In this document: positions 9,463 through 18,079 of the stretch, one piece after another
Layout of the letters: each line of letters starts with the position of its first letter
Numbering within the stretch: the first letter of the stretch is position 1
Origin: Muribaculaceae bacterium
GTDB taxonomy: Bacteria; Bacteroidota; Bacteroidia; Bacteroidales; Muribaculaceae
Direction of reading: 5' to 3'
DNA length: 64,000 nt
Assembly: GCA_017629835.1 (NCBI GenBank)
Contig: JAGBWK010000072.1
Coordinates: 57,735 to 121,734, forward strand
Position numbers and translations under genes: made by a program
Notes under the pieces: model-generated
What the model saw: only the letters and a program-made list of their open reading frames with translations
What the model was told of the DNA's origin: nothing
Databases searched by the model: none

Positions 9463-9494
9463 CCGACTCTGCCGAGTTGGTCGTATTTGTTTTA
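9463..9494 (+). terminator. Possible riboswitch-controlled terminator in the metK leader
   Basis: CCGACTC (9463-9469) pairs with GAGTTGG (9474-9480) around a TGCC loop, with one G-T pair. The T-rich stretch TCGTATTTGTTTT follows. Its place between the SAM-II aptamer and the metK start suggests control by premature termination. The stem is only 7 bp, so this is tentative. An antiterminator partner was not identified. Confidence 0.5.
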
Positions 9495-9540
9495 TGCCTT
9501 TGGATATCAATTTGAATATTAATAAAAATATCATAGAACA

Positions 9541-10848
9541 ATGAACTACCTTTTCACATCAGAATCAGTATCTGAGGGGCATCCCGACAAAGTCTCTGAC
9601 CAGATTTCAGATGCTATCCTCGACGAATTCCTTGCCCGCGACGCCCAAGCTAAGGTGGCGTGTGAAACTCTTGTTACTACTGGACAAGTTGTTGTAGCAG
9701 GCGAAGTTAAGGGCGAAGCCTACGTTGACCTCCCTTCAACCGTGCGCAACGTAATCAAGGAGATTGGCTACAATCGTAGCGAACTTATGTTCGACGGCGA
9801 CTCTTGCGGTGTGCTTTCAGCAATCCACGAGCAGAGTGGCGACATCAATCGTGGAGTTGAACGCGAAGAAGCTGAAGAGCAGGGCGCTGGCGACCAAGGT
9901 ATGATGTTTGGTTATGCTACCAACGAAACTGAAATCTATATGCCTTTGACCCTCGCGTTGAGCCACTCTTTCCTCAAAGAACTTTCGCAAATCCGTCGTG
10001 CAGGCAAAGAGATGACCTACGTCGATGCCGAAGGTCGCACCAAATGCTACCTTCGTCCAGACTCAAAAAGCCAGGTGACTGTGGAATACGACGAAAACCA
10101 CCGCCCAGTGAGAATCCACACAATCGTAATTTCTACACAACACGACGATTTCATCAAGCCAACAGCCGAATTATCTCAAGAGCAGGCCGACACGCTGATG
10201 TTGGAAAAAATCCGTGAAGATGTACGCACAATCCTCATTCCTCGAGTAAAAGCTCGCATCCCCGAAAAGTTGCAGCACTTGTTCGACGACGAAATGATTC
10301 TTCACGTAAACCCCACAGGCAAGTTTGTGATTGGTGGCCCTCATGGCGACACTGGTCTTACTGGCCGTAAAATCATCGTCGACACCTATGGCGGTCATGG
10401 TGCACATGGTGGTGGCGCATTCTCTGGCAAAGACCCCTCAAAGGTTGACCGCTCAGCCGCTTATGCAGCTCGTCATATTGCCAAAAACCTCGTTGCCGCA
10501 GGCGTAGCCGACCGCGCATTGGTGCAGGTTGCCTATGCTATTGGCGTAGCTAAACCAGTGAGCCTCTATGTAGATACTCAAGGTACATCGCACGTTGATA
10601 TGACCGACGGCGAAATCTCAAACATCGTCAGCAAAATCTTCGATATGACCCCCCACGGCATCGAAAAACGCTTGCAACTCCGCAAGCCAATCTACCTTCC
10701 TACAGCAACTTACGGACACTTTGGCCGCACCCCACGCAAAGTGATATATCGCTCGCAATACGACCCCTCGATTGAAATGGAGGTAGAACTCTTCACTTGG
10801 GAAAAACTCGACTACGTCGACAAAGTAAAATCCGCCCTCAACCTCTAA
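9541..10848 (+). CDS. metK: S-adenosylmethionine synthetase
   Basis: MetK makes S-adenosylmethionine from methionine and ATP in the cytoplasm. Signature motifs are [17 protein letters not shown], the methionine/ATP loop [16 protein letters not shown], and [19 protein letters not shown]. At 435 residues it is longer than the 384 of E. coli, as is usual for the Bacteroidales form. The ATG at 9541 directly begins the conserved [16 protein letters not shown], so the start is secure. It is a single-gene unit, with its own promoter and SAM-II leader in front and a long hairpin behind. Confidence 0.98.
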   Translation: MNYLFTSESVSEGHPDKVSDQISDAILDEFLARDAQAKVACETLVTTGQVVVAGEVKGEAYVDLPSTVRNVIKEIGYNRSELMFDGDSCGVLSAIHEQSGDINRGVEREEAEEQGAGDQGMMFGYATNETEIYMPLTLALSHSFLKELSQIRRAGKEMTYVDAEGRTKCYLRPDSKSQVTVEYDENHRPVRIHTIVISTQHDDFIKPTAELSQEQADTLMLEKIREDVRTILIPRVKARIPEKLQHLFDDEMILHVNPTGKFVIGGPHGDTGLTGRKIIVDTYGGHGAHGGGAFSGKDPSKVDRSAAYAARHIAKNLVAAGVADRALVQVAYAIGVAKPVSLYVDTQGTSHVDMTDGEISNIVSKIFDMTPHGIEKRLQLRKPIYLPTATYGHFGRTPRKVIYRSQYDPSIEMEVELFTWEKLDYVDKVKSALNL

Positions 10849-10881
10849 TCCCACACTCTTCATAGAGCATAAAGGGCTAAG

Positions 10882-10924
10882 ATAGCAAAGGAGCTGCGAT
10901 TAATCCTCGCTGCTCCTTTGCTAT
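10882..10924. terminator. Terminator hairpin between convergent metK and GT2
   Basis: ATAGCAAAGGAGC (10882-10894) pairs perfectly with GCTCCTTTGCTAT (10912-10924). Inside it GCGA pairs with TCGC after one T-T mismatch, giving an 18-step stem with a 7-base loop. The T-tract after it is poor (TGTTGAG), so it may terminate less sharply than the stem suggests. Confidence 0.65.
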
Positions 10925-11072
10925 TGTTGAGAAAAACAATCTCAAATCGTATAATATAGGCTTTTTAAGTCTCCTAAGCCGCCTATCTGTGGTTGCGGCA
11001 AACTACTCTCTGCTGGCGGATATTGAGAGTGCAGTAGAGCAAGGAGGGGAGGGGATTAGTCGATTGAGGGGA

Positions 11073-12002
11073 TTAGTCGATAGAGGGGGTGAGGAGGGAG
11101 GCGAGGAGGGTGGTGCCTCGGGGGGTGAGGCGTTGCTTTAGGTAGATTAGGCGGAGGAATAGTCGTTTGCCAAATGGTTTCCCTTTGATTGTGGCTGAGA
11201 GTAGGCGTGAGGCTTGTGCTGGCGCTTGTTCGCGTGCGTAATTGGCGGCGAGCATTGCGCGGCGGATATCAATCCAGTTTGTGCTTATGCCAGCTTCTCG
11301 CAGGTGGTTTTCGCAAGTGTCGAGTGCGTTTTCGAACGTTTCAGGCTTGGTTGAAAATTTGCGGCCAGTGATTGATGTTTCGGTGAAATTTATAGCTACT
11401 CGCAAGCCGTCGAGCAGGTGCATCTTCGGGCGAGTTAGCAGGATTCTTACGCCAAGTTCGTAGTCAATCCACGCAAATATCGACTCGTTCCAAGCTCCGA
11501 CTTTGCGAAGGAGTTTGGTGCGAATCGCGTATCGTTGCGTTGATAATGAGCTGTGTCGCAGATGATTTTCGAGTGGCTTGTTGAGTACGAAACGCCCTAC
11601 GGAGTGTGACCCGTCGGATTTTTCGATGTCGATTTCCCAACCGACGATGTCGAAGTCAGATTTGGTGTTGATTGTATCGAGGATGTCGGCTATCAACGAC
11701 GGGAGCATTTCGTCGTCGGAGTCGAAAAACATTACCCATGGGGTATCGACTGCGTTGAATCCGCAATTTCGTGCGGCAGCAGCTCCGGGCTTATGCTCAC
11801 TGAGAATTGTAACATCAAGATGTGCTGCAGCAGGGGAGTCCTTCCACTGCGACAGCACATCGATTGTATTGTCGGTCGAATTGTTGTCGACCAATATTAT
11901 TTTGCACTTTTCAATGCATTCTTGAGCCGCAATAGAGTTGAGCGTGCGACATACAATCTCCGCACGATTATAGATAGGTATGACTATACTTAGGCTCTTC
12001 AT
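11073..12002 (-). CDS. Family 2 glycosyltransferase
   Basis: This is a GT-A fold transferase of 309 residues that adds a sugar from a nucleotide donor to an unknown acceptor, probably a cell-surface glycan. The nucleotide-binding start is SIVIPIYNRAEIVCRTLNSI. The metal-binding DxD-type motif is in VMFFDSDDEMLPSL. No clear membrane segment is seen, so it likely acts at the inner face of the membrane. It is 22 bases downstream of the thioredoxin-like lipoprotein gene and probably shares its transcript. A 17-base tandem repeat spans its stop codon. Confidence 0.88.
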   Translation of the reverse strand: MKSLSIVIPIYNRAEIVCRTLNSIAAQECIEKCKIILVDNNSTDNTIDVLSQWKDSPAAAHLDVTILSEHKPGAAAARNCGFNAVDTPWVMFFDSDDEMLPSLIADILDTINTKSDFDIVGWEIDIEKSDGSHSVGRFVLNKPLENHLRHSSLSTQRYAIRTKLLRKVGAWNESIFAWIDYELGVRILLTRPKMHLLDGLRVAINFTETSITGRKFSTKPETFENALDTCENHLREAGISTNWIDIRRAMLAANYAREQAPAQASRLLSATIKGKPFGKRLFLRLIYLKQRLTPRGTTLLASLLTPSID

Positions 12003-12024
12003 GCGACCTAAATGCTGTTTGGTT

Positions 12025-13128
12025 TTAAATCAAGCGATTGACGACGGAGCGAAGGTCTTCGATGTTGTCAACACGTTCGATGTTGTCGCCTTTGCTATCG
12101 ATTACGAATGTTGTAGGCAGAGCGCCGACATTGTAACGCAAAAGGACCGAGGCACGGTCGGTGGGTGCATTGTAGACCGAAATCCAAGGAATGTTTTTGG
12201 CACCTTGACGCCAGAGGTATTCATCATCGTCGCACACCACTTGATAGATTTCCATACCACGTTTAGCAAACTCGTCGTAAACTTTTGACAGCTGTGCGTT
12301 GAATGCTGGCGATTCGGGAGCATCGTAGACGGTGAAATTGAGCACGATTAGTTTCCCTTTGCCCCATTCCTCGGTAAGGCTACGCTTTTTGCCCTCTTTG
12401 TCGAGTAATTCAATTTCCATAAATGGCACTTCTTCAACGTAAATAGGTGTTGGCGAAGCGGTTGGCGCTGCATCGTAGTTGCGGCGATGAGTTAAGACGG
12501 TATTTTTAAGCAGTTCGGAGCGAGGATCGTTGGGCTTTGCAATGCAGAAAGAGTTGGCTACAGCATTGATGATACTGCGGTCGAACTTATTGGCTGGATT
12601 GAATAGCGGAGCCTCGCCAATAGTCTTATTTATAGTGTAATAAGCCACGATGCTACCCCAATCGTTCTGAAGCATTTCGGCGATGTCGCGTTTGAGCAGC
12701 GAGTCAGCTTCAGCGGTTAATAGTCCGTTGTTGCCGAGAGCTTGAGATATGCGTTCGTTGACCGCCTGCATTGTTTCGGCAGAGGGAGAGCCGGCAATAC
12801 GGGTGGTTTTGTCGAGGTTGGCAAAGTCGGCAACGATTGTGATATGCTCAATGCTGTCGATAGGGAAATATACAGAGCGATTCTCTACGGTCAAACGATA
12901 AATATCGGCATAGTCGGCGCGTTCCTGCTTGAAAGCGAAAGTGCCGTCGTCGGTTATCGTAGCAGAGTCGATTGCTATCCAGCGGCCATTGTCGGCAGAT
13001 TCAAGTTTGACACTCTTTCCTGCCACGCCACCGAATTTACCAGTTACAGACCAACCTCCAGTAGAGCAAGAGGTGGCACATACAGCAGCTACAGCAGCCA
13101 CTAATACATATTTTATATATCGTTTCAT
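12025..13128 (-). CDS. DUF4369/thioredoxin-like lipoprotein lacking the CxxC active site
   Basis: The protein has 367 residues with a lipoprotein signal (AAVCATSCSTGG, lipid-anchored Cys). The N-terminal beta-rich part (about 27-110, SVTGKFGG and DGTFAFKQE) fits DUF4369, common in Bacteroidales TlpA-like proteins. The C-terminal part has the AhpC/TlpA fold: KLIVLNFTVYD, then KVYDEFAKRGMEIYQVVCDDDE and GALPTTFVIDSKG with the cis-proline region. Where TlpA has WCxxC this protein has YDAPESPA, so it has no redox cysteines there. It may be a binding or scaffold relative rather than an oxidoreductase. Compare the intact WCGPC protein at 18506-19528. Confidence 0.85.
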   Translation of the reverse strand: MKRYIKYVLVAAVAAVCATSCSTGGWSVTGKFGGVAGKSVKLESADNGRWIAIDSATITDDGTFAFKQERADYADIYRLTVENRSVYFPIDSIEHITIVADFANLDKTTRIAGSPSAETMQAVNERISQALGNNGLLTAEADSLLKRDIAEMLQNDWGSIVAYYTINKTIGEAPLFNPANKFDRSIINAVANSFCIAKPNDPRSELLKNTVLTHRRNYDAAPTASPTPIYVEEVPFMEIELLDKEGKKRSLTEEWGKGKLIVLNFTVYDAPESPAFNAQLSKVYDEFAKRGMEIYQVVCDDDEYLWRQGAKNIPWISVYNAPTDRASVLLRYNVGALPTTFVIDSKGDNIERVDNIEDLRSVVNRLI

Positions 13129-13209
13129 CGGATTTTAATTATGGGCAATTGAAATAATCCTGTAAAAATCGAGCGATAGACGCAGCGAAACTCGCGGTAA
13201 TAATTGCGA

Positions 13210-13611
13210 TTATTCCCCTTTTTCGTATTCGGCAGCGATAGCTTCAGCCACAGCTTTCATTTCTTCGTCGCTAAGGCTCACTTTGTGACGGAAATCGAGG
13301 TCACCTTCAGTGGTAATGGGCACAAGGTGGATGTGAGCGTGGGGCACTTCAAGCCCTATTACAGCAACAGCCACTTTGCGGCAAGGGATTGCGCGACGCA
13401 ATGCGCGAGCCACCTTTTTGGCAAACAGTGTAAGGCCAGCGAAGTGGTCGTCGTCGATGTCGAAGATGTAGTCCTCTTCCACTTTGGGAATTACCAACAC
13501 GTGACCCTTTTGCACTGGATTGATGTCGAGAAATGCAAAGTAGTCGGGAGTTTCGGCTACTTTATACGACGGAATTTCACCTGCTGCTATGCGAGAGAAA
13601 ATTGAAGCCAT
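13210..13611 (-). CDS. HIT family nucleotide hydrolase
   Basis: A 133-residue histidine-triad protein. The catalytic motif VPHAHIHLVP (His-x-His-x-His) is near residue 95-104, and the N-terminal half SIFSRIAAGEIPSYKVAET is typical of the Hint branch. Members cut AMP from adenosine phosphoramidates or dinucleoside polyphosphates in the cytoplasm. Its start is 13 bases after the greA stop, so greA and this gene form an operon. The natural substrate is not known. Confidence 0.95.
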   Translation of the reverse strand: MASIFSRIAAGEIPSYKVAETPDYFAFLDINPVQKGHVLVIPKVEEDYIFDIDDDHFAGLTLFAKKVARALRRAIPCRKVAVAVIGLEVPHAHIHLVPITTEGDLDFRHKVSLSDEEMKAVAEAIAAEYEKGE

Positions 13612-13624
13612 TGTAGGAGTTGCT

Positions 13625-14095
13625 TTAGATGTTGATTTCTACGATTTCAAACTTCATAAGTCCGGCTGGAACTTTGATTTCAACCACGTCGCCGATTTTA
13701 TGACCGAGCAAACCTTGTGCAATGGGGGTGCTTGAAGCTATTTTCTTTTCGAGCATATTAGCTTCGCTATCGACAACGATAGTGTATTCCATTGTTGCGC
13801 CATTGTTGAGGTTTTTAATCTTTACGCGATTCATAATCTGCACTTCGTCGGTGCTGATTTTTGTTTCGTCGATGATGCGAGCGTTGGCAACGAGGTCTTT
13901 GAGCTTTGAAATTTGCATTTCGAGCATGCCTTGAGCCTCTTTAGCAGCGTCGTATTCAGCATTTTCTGAGAGGTCGCCTTTGTCGCGAGCTTCAGCGATT
14001 GCACGTGATATTTCGGGGCGTTTTACAGATTCGAGGTATGCAATTTCCTCCATTTTCTTTTTGTAGCCCTCTTTGGTCATGAATGTAATTGCCAT
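13625..14095 (-). CDS. greA: Transcription elongation factor GreA
   Basis: GreA rescues backtracked RNA polymerase by stimulating cleavage of the nascent RNA. From ATG 14095 the product is about 156 residues: MAITFMTKEGYKKKMEEIAYL, the N-terminal coiled coil with the acidic tip in DKGDLSENAEYDAAKEAQ, then the FKBP-like C-terminal domain (SSTPIAQGLLGHKIGDVVEI). A longer frame opens at 14206, but its extra 37 residues are low-complexity and lie in the leader, so 14095 is the start. The leader holds its own promoter and a terminator-like hairpin. Confidence 0.96.
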   Translation of the reverse strand: MAITFMTKEGYKKKMEEIAYLESVKRPEISRAIAEARDKGDLSENAEYDAAKEAQGMLEMQISKLKDLVANARIIDETKISTDEVQIMNRVKIKNLNNGATMEYTIVVDSEANMLEKKIASSTPIAQGLLGHKIGDVVEIKVPAGLMKFEIVEINI

Positions 14096-14219
14096 ATCTT
14101 GTAAGTTTTTTGAATTAACGGTTAGATTTATGATTATTGATTGTTGGTTTTCCTTTTTGGCTTTTAAGGTTGATTTTAGAATCACTTGAGGATAGTGAAT
14201 TTTCAAAAATTTTGAAAAA

Positions 14220-14254
14220 GTAAAAAATAAAGAATCTCAGCCTTTTGCCTGAGA
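14220..14254 (-). terminator. Terminator-like hairpin inside the greA leader
   Basis: On the - strand TCTCAG (14254-14249) pairs with CTGAGA (14240-14235) around GCAAAAGG, followed at once by TTCTTTATTTTTTAC. This is a good intrinsic-terminator layout. It lies downstream of the proposed greA promoter and about 125 bases before the greA start. It would therefore truncate part of the greA transcripts to a short RNA of about 65 bases. It could also finish read-through from tadA. Confidence 0.6.
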
Positions 14255-14293
14255 CCCCTTGAAATTGTATTCACTATTCTTTTGAATTCTTTG

Positions 14294-14325
14294 CAAAGTT
14301 AGTAAAAAACTTTACAACTTGCAAA
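14294..14325 (-). promoter_or_regulatory. greA promoter (TTTG-N20-TAACTTTG)
   Basis: On the - strand TTTG (14325-14322) and TAACTTTG (14301-14294) are 20 bases apart and match the Bacteroidetes consensus. The start point near 14287 leaves a leader of roughly 190 bases before the greA ATG. Confidence 0.8.
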
Positions 14326-14389
14326 TTTTCAGCACTTTTTGTTTCGCGGCTGAGTTTTTCGTGGCGTTTCAATCGGCTAAAACCGACCA

Positions 14390-14827
14390 TTAGCGTTTGG
14401 TAGCAAAGAATTCTTTCATCAGCGCTGCGCACTCGTCGGCGAGCACTCCGTCGACCACCGTAGCACGTGGATGAAATGGGGAGCGATTTGTGAATGTGGT
14501 GTATCCACGCTTTGAATCTGACGCGCCATACACGATGCGACGAACTTGCCCCCACCCGATTGCCCCGGCACACATCAAGCATGGCTCTACAGTGACGTAG
14601 AGCGTAGCTTCGGGAAGATATTTGCCGCCAAAAGCCTCTTGAGCAGCAGTCAAGGCTATCATTTCGGCATGTGCCGTCACATCGTTAAGGCGTTCGGTCA
14701 TATTGTGTCCTCGCCCAATGATGCGTCCACCTGCCACAACGACAGCACCGATAGGGATCTCGCCTTCAGCCATAGCAGCGCGAGCTTCCGACAAGGCAGC
14801 TGTCATAAATTTTTCATCATCATTCAT
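14390..14827 (-). CDS. tadA: tRNA-specific adenosine-34 deaminase (TadA-like)
   Basis: This zinc cytidine/deoxycytidylate deaminase-fold enzyme converts the wobble adenosine of tRNA-Arg to inosine. From ATG 14827 it has 145 residues starting MNDDEKFMTAALSEARAA. The catalytic HAE motif is in DVTAHAEMIAL and the zinc cysteines in PCLMCAGAI. Choosing 14827 avoids overlap with rnz and removes an N-terminal stretch that is not conserved. A guanine deaminase relative is possible, but the EGEIPIGAVVV start favours TadA. Confidence 0.92.
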   Translation of the reverse strand: MNDDEKFMTAALSEARAAMAEGEIPIGAVVVAGGRIIGRGHNMTERLNDVTAHAEMIALTAAQEAFGGKYLPEATLYVTVEPCLMCAGAIGWGQVRRIVYGASDSKRGYTTFTNRSPFHPRATVVDGVLADECAALMKEFFATKR

Positions 14828-14874
14828 AGTGGCGTGAAATGGAGAGGATTGATTCTTAATATAGGGAGTAGGAA

Positions 14875-15819
14875 TTACCTGCAAGTTGTGAGGTCGAGCG
14901 AAAGACCCTCGTTTGCGAGAAATATCTGCATATCGGAGCGTCCGTGAGCATCGGCATAAGCGCGAGCTTCTGCCAAATGGGTATCCTCATTGAGATAAGA
15001 CTTTGAGTAGTGCCCCAAAACGAGCATCTTTGCGCCAGCTTCGACCGCCACGCGAGCTGCTTCGGTAGCTGTAGCGTGTCCGCGTTGGTGAGCTTTTTCG
15101 GCGTCGGCTTCGATATAGGTAGCCTCGTGATAAATCACGTCGACACCCTTCACAGCTTCTGCTACGCGTGGGTCGTAGAGCGTGTCGGAGCAATAGGCAT
15201 AGCTTATCGAAGGCGAAGCGGCTGTAGTCAGACGTGAATTTTCAATCACACGCCCGTCGTCGGTTATGAAGTCAGCTCCCTCTTTGAGCGCCTGCATCTG
15301 AGCGATAGGCACATTGTAAGCATCAACCATATCGCGAATAATGTGGCGCAGTTTAGGCTTTTCGCGGAAGATAAAACCAGTGCAGGGCACACGATGATAG
15401 AGAGGGAAAGTTTCCACAGTCATAGCTTTATCCTCGTAGATAATAGCTCGTTCGGGCTTTATGATATTGAATTCAAGATTGAACGAATGTTCGCGGCAGA
15501 AAAAGTCGAACACCTTGCCAAGGATTTCTGCGCCGTCGGCAAAAGTGTGGATTGTGACAGTGCCACCTACCTCTTGCAGTGCTAAAGTTGATAGCAAACC
15601 GGGCAATCCGAGGCAGTGGTCGCCATGGAGATGCGAGATGAATATGTTGGTAAGGCGCGAAAACTTGAGCCGCATGCGACGCATTGCAAGCTGTGCACCT
15701 TCGCCGCAATCAATCATCATCAATTTGTTGCGGAAATCAACCACTTGGCACGTAGGAATATGGCGCAACGACGGAGTCGCTGAGCCACAACCAAGAATGT
15801 TCAATTGAAAGTCTGCCAT
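14875..15819 (-). CDS. rnz: Ribonuclease Z
   Basis: RNase Z cuts the 3' trailer from tRNA precursors. The metallo-beta-lactamase zinc motif is HLHGDH (in IFISHLHGDHCLGLPG), with the upstream DCGEGAQ. The later zinc ligands are in YCSDTLYDP, HEATY and LVLGHYSKSY. The start MADFQLNILGCGSATPS at 15819 fits family starts better than the ATG two codons earlier. Its length of about 314 residues is normal. The tadA start lies 47 bases after its stop, so the two tRNA-processing genes are likely co-transcribed. Confidence 0.95.
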   Translation of the reverse strand: MADFQLNILGCGSATPSLRHIPTCQVVDFRNKLMMIDCGEGAQLAMRRMRLKFSRLTNIFISHLHGDHCLGLPGLLSTLALQEVGGTVTIHTFADGAEILGKVFDFFCREHSFNLEFNIIKPERAIIYEDKAMTVETFPLYHRVPCTGFIFREKPKLRHIIRDMVDAYNVPIAQMQALKEGADFITDDGRVIENSRLTTAASPSISYAYCSDTLYDPRVAEAVKGVDVIYHEATYIEADAEKAHQRGHATATEAARVAVEAGAKMLVLGHYSKSYLNEDTHLAEARAYADAHGRSDMQIFLANEGLSLDLTTCR

Positions 15820-15933
15820 AATCAACTGCGAAGTTACAAAAATTTCTACAAAAGTAGAATATACGAAGCTGTTAGGTGCGAAAATTCTTCAGCGAAAAAA
15901 TCTATTTATTTGAATTTTTGTAGGAGAAGAATC

Positions 15934-17166
15934 CTATTTTGCTGGGGTGATGAATGAGTCCTTGAAGCCTATGAAATAGAGAATGCCGTCGAGCCCAATG
16001 GTTGAGAGCGACTGTTCGGCAGTGGCTTTTACCTTCGGTTTGGCGTGGAATGCGATGCCCAAGCCTGCAGTTGCGATCATAGGCAGGTCGTTTGCTCCGT
16101 CACCCACGGCTATAGTCTGTGCAATGTTGACCTTCTCGACTTGTGCTATCAGTTTGAGCAGTTCGGCTTTACGACGTCCGTCGACGATTTCGCCAATGTA
16201 GCGGCCTGTGAGTTTGCCGTCGACGATTTCAAGCTCGTTGGCATAGACGTAATCGAATCCGAATTTGTCGCGCAGATAGTTGCCAAAGTAGGTGAAACCA
16301 CCAGATAGAATGGCAGTTTTGAACCCAGCACGGCGCAACACTTCCATCATTCGGCCAACGCCCTCGGTGATTGGTAGCGATTCAGCAACCTCGTGCATCA
16401 CACTTTCATCCAAGCCTTTAAGCAACGCTACGCGCTGTTTGAAGCTTTCGTTGAAATCGATTTCGCCTCGCATAGCCTTTTCGGTAATGGCTCGCACTTC
16501 GGCACCGACGCCAGCTCGTTCAGCCAATTCGTCGATTACCTCAGTTTCGATTAGCGTAGAGTCCATATCGAAGCACACTAAGCGGCGGCAGCGACGATAA
16601 ATGGTGTCTTCCTGCAACGATATGTCGAAGCCCTCTTCCGATGAAATCTGCATGAACCGCTGCTGCATTTCGCTGTAGTTAGTTGGGTTACCGCGCACCG
16701 AAAATTCGACGCACGCTTTTGAACGTGGAGTCTCTTGCTCGTTGAGAGGCATACGTCCCGTAAGGCGTTGAATACTGTCGATATTCATCCCTTGGCGGGT
16801 GATTTCTTCCGATACCATTGCAATGTGGCGGGCTGTCAGATGACGTCCGAGAGTGGTAATAATCCATCGGTTTTTGCCTTGGCGTCCCACCCATTTTTCA
16901 TACTCTTCGATAGTGACGGGCTTGAACCTAATAATCACATTCAATTCATCGGCCTTGAACAACAATTCTTTGAGGATAATCCCCGACTTGGCCGACGTTG
17001 TTTTAAACAGGATGCCGAGCGAAAGTGAATGGTGAATGTCGGCCTGACCGATGTCGAGTATCGATGCATCGTGGTCGGCAAGGACTCTTGTCAATGCGGC
17101 GGTTACGCCAGAGTGGTCGTTGCCTGAAATGTTAATCAGAATTAGTTCGATGTCGTTTGTGTTCAT
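15934..17166 (-). CDS. serB: Phosphoserine phosphatase with N-terminal ACT domains
   Basis: SerB performs the last step of serine synthesis in the cytoplasm. Residues about 1-170 hold two ACT-like regulatory domains (LILINISGNDHSGVTAAL; WIITTLGRHLTARHIAMV). The HAD phosphatase domain follows, with the nucleophile motif DMDSTLIETEVIDELA, the small cap, and GDGANDLPMIATAGLGIA. The 410-residue, ACT-fused form is typical for this phylum. It starts 6 bases after the BadF-type kinase gene and so is translationally coupled or nearly so. Confidence 0.96.
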   Translation of the reverse strand: MNTNDIELILINISGNDHSGVTAALTRVLADHDASILDIGQADIHHSLSLGILFKTTSAKSGIILKELLFKADELNVIIRFKPVTIEEYEKWVGRQGKNRWIITTLGRHLTARHIAMVSEEITRQGMNIDSIQRLTGRMPLNEQETPRSKACVEFSVRGNPTNYSEMQQRFMQISSEEGFDISLQEDTIYRRCRRLVCFDMDSTLIETEVIDELAERAGVGAEVRAITEKAMRGEIDFNESFKQRVALLKGLDESVMHEVAESLPITEGVGRMMEVLRRAGFKTAILSGGFTYFGNYLRDKFGFDYVYANELEIVDGKLTGRYIGEIVDGRRKAELLKLIAQVEKVNIAQTIAVGDGANDLPMIATAGLGIAFHAKPKVKATAEQSLSTIGLDGILYFIGFKDSFITPAK

Positions 17167-17172
17167 ATCGGT

Positions 17173-18024
17173 TCAATCGTTTGTGTGATATTCAATTAGC
17201 CCTTCGAGAGGCGATTTTATGCAGCGCCCAGTTTTGTAGCCCGACTTTTCTGCTACAGCTTGCAGCGTTGTGTTGAAATAGCAGGCTATAGACCCTACGA
17301 AATTCAACGGATAGTGGTGTGAATTTTCGTAGCGCACGATGTTCTGTTCAATAAAGTCGGTAAACGCTTCTTCGACTATGGCGCGGATGCTGTCGTCGTC
17401 AATATTTTGCGCTAAAAATGGTGCGCACGACGCTAAGAAGGTGTTTGGTTGAGGTTGGCGATACACTCGCTCGATGATTCCGTCGATATTTAAGCCTGTA
17501 AAATCCTCAAACGAGTGGCATATTTCCTTTGAGAGTTGGCGCTTATAAATGGCGTTTATAAGTTTGCGCCCCAAATAGGCTCCGCTACCTTCATCGCCAA
17601 GGATATATCCCAATGAGGGTACGGCGTCTATAATCGCACTGCCGTCGTAGAGGCATGAATTTGAGCCAGTGCCAAGAATGCATGCAATTCCGGCACTGTT
17701 GCCGCAAGCGGCTCGTGCAGCGCCAAGCATATCGCTGTTGACTGCAATCTCGCATCCTTCAGGGAGTAGCTGCCGCAATTGCTCGGCTACAATCTCACTT
17801 AGCTTGCCGGGACGACATCCAGCACCGTAGAATGCTACACAACCGCACTCCGAGGTGTCGACATCTGATAGAGCGGCGCGCAATGTTTCGCCAATTGTTT
17901 CTGGCGAAAATACGGCAGGATTGACCGGGCCGCCAGAAAAATAGCGGCGAGTGCCGTCACTACTGACAGCGCACCATTGAGTCCCGGTACTACCGGCGTC
18001 GGCAATCAATATCGTCCTGTTCAT
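17173..18024 (-). CDS. BadF/BadG-type sugar kinase, N-acetylglucosamine kinase-like
   Basis: The protein has 283 residues with the ASKHA ATPase fold. The phosphate-1 loop is ILIADAGSTGTQWC. The adenosine and phosphate-2 regions are ACILGTGSNSCLYDG and LGYILGDEGSGAYLGRKL. These match the BadF/BadG/BcrA/BcrD Pfam family, whose small single-subunit members phosphorylate amino sugars such as GlcNAc or MurNAc. No iron-sulphur cysteines of the reductase activators are present. It lies between vanZ-like and serB. The sugar substrate is an inference. Confidence 0.87.
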   Translation of the reverse strand: MNRTILIADAGSTGTQWCAVSSDGTRRYFSGGPVNPAVFSPETIGETLRAALSDVDTSECGCVAFYGAGCRPGKLSEIVAEQLRQLLPEGCEIAVNSDMLGAARAACGNSAGIACILGTGSNSCLYDGSAIIDAVPSLGYILGDEGSGAYLGRKLINAIYKRQLSKEICHSFEDFTGLNIDGIIERVYRQPQPNTFLASCAPFLAQNIDDDSIRAIVEEAFTDFIEQNIVRYENSHHYPLNFVGSIACYFNTTLQAVAEKSGYKTGRCIKSPLEGLIEYHTND

Positions 18025-18079
18025 TTATGGCTAATGTGTGATTGGTTTTGTTTGATTTTTGTGCGTCAGATTAGAAGCG

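Noticed and set aside
14096..14206. N-terminal extension of GreA to 193 residues
   Set aside because: The added residues are low-complexity Lys/Asn/Ile-rich, lack family similarity and fall in the leader downstream of the promoter. MAITFMTKEGY at 14095 is the family start.
15844..15859. Terminator or promoter before rnz
   Set aside because: TTCTAC/GTAGAA with an AAAA loop is a weak AT-rich stem and overlaps a TACTTTTG box lacking a -33 partner. The two readings conflict, so neither is listed as a feature.
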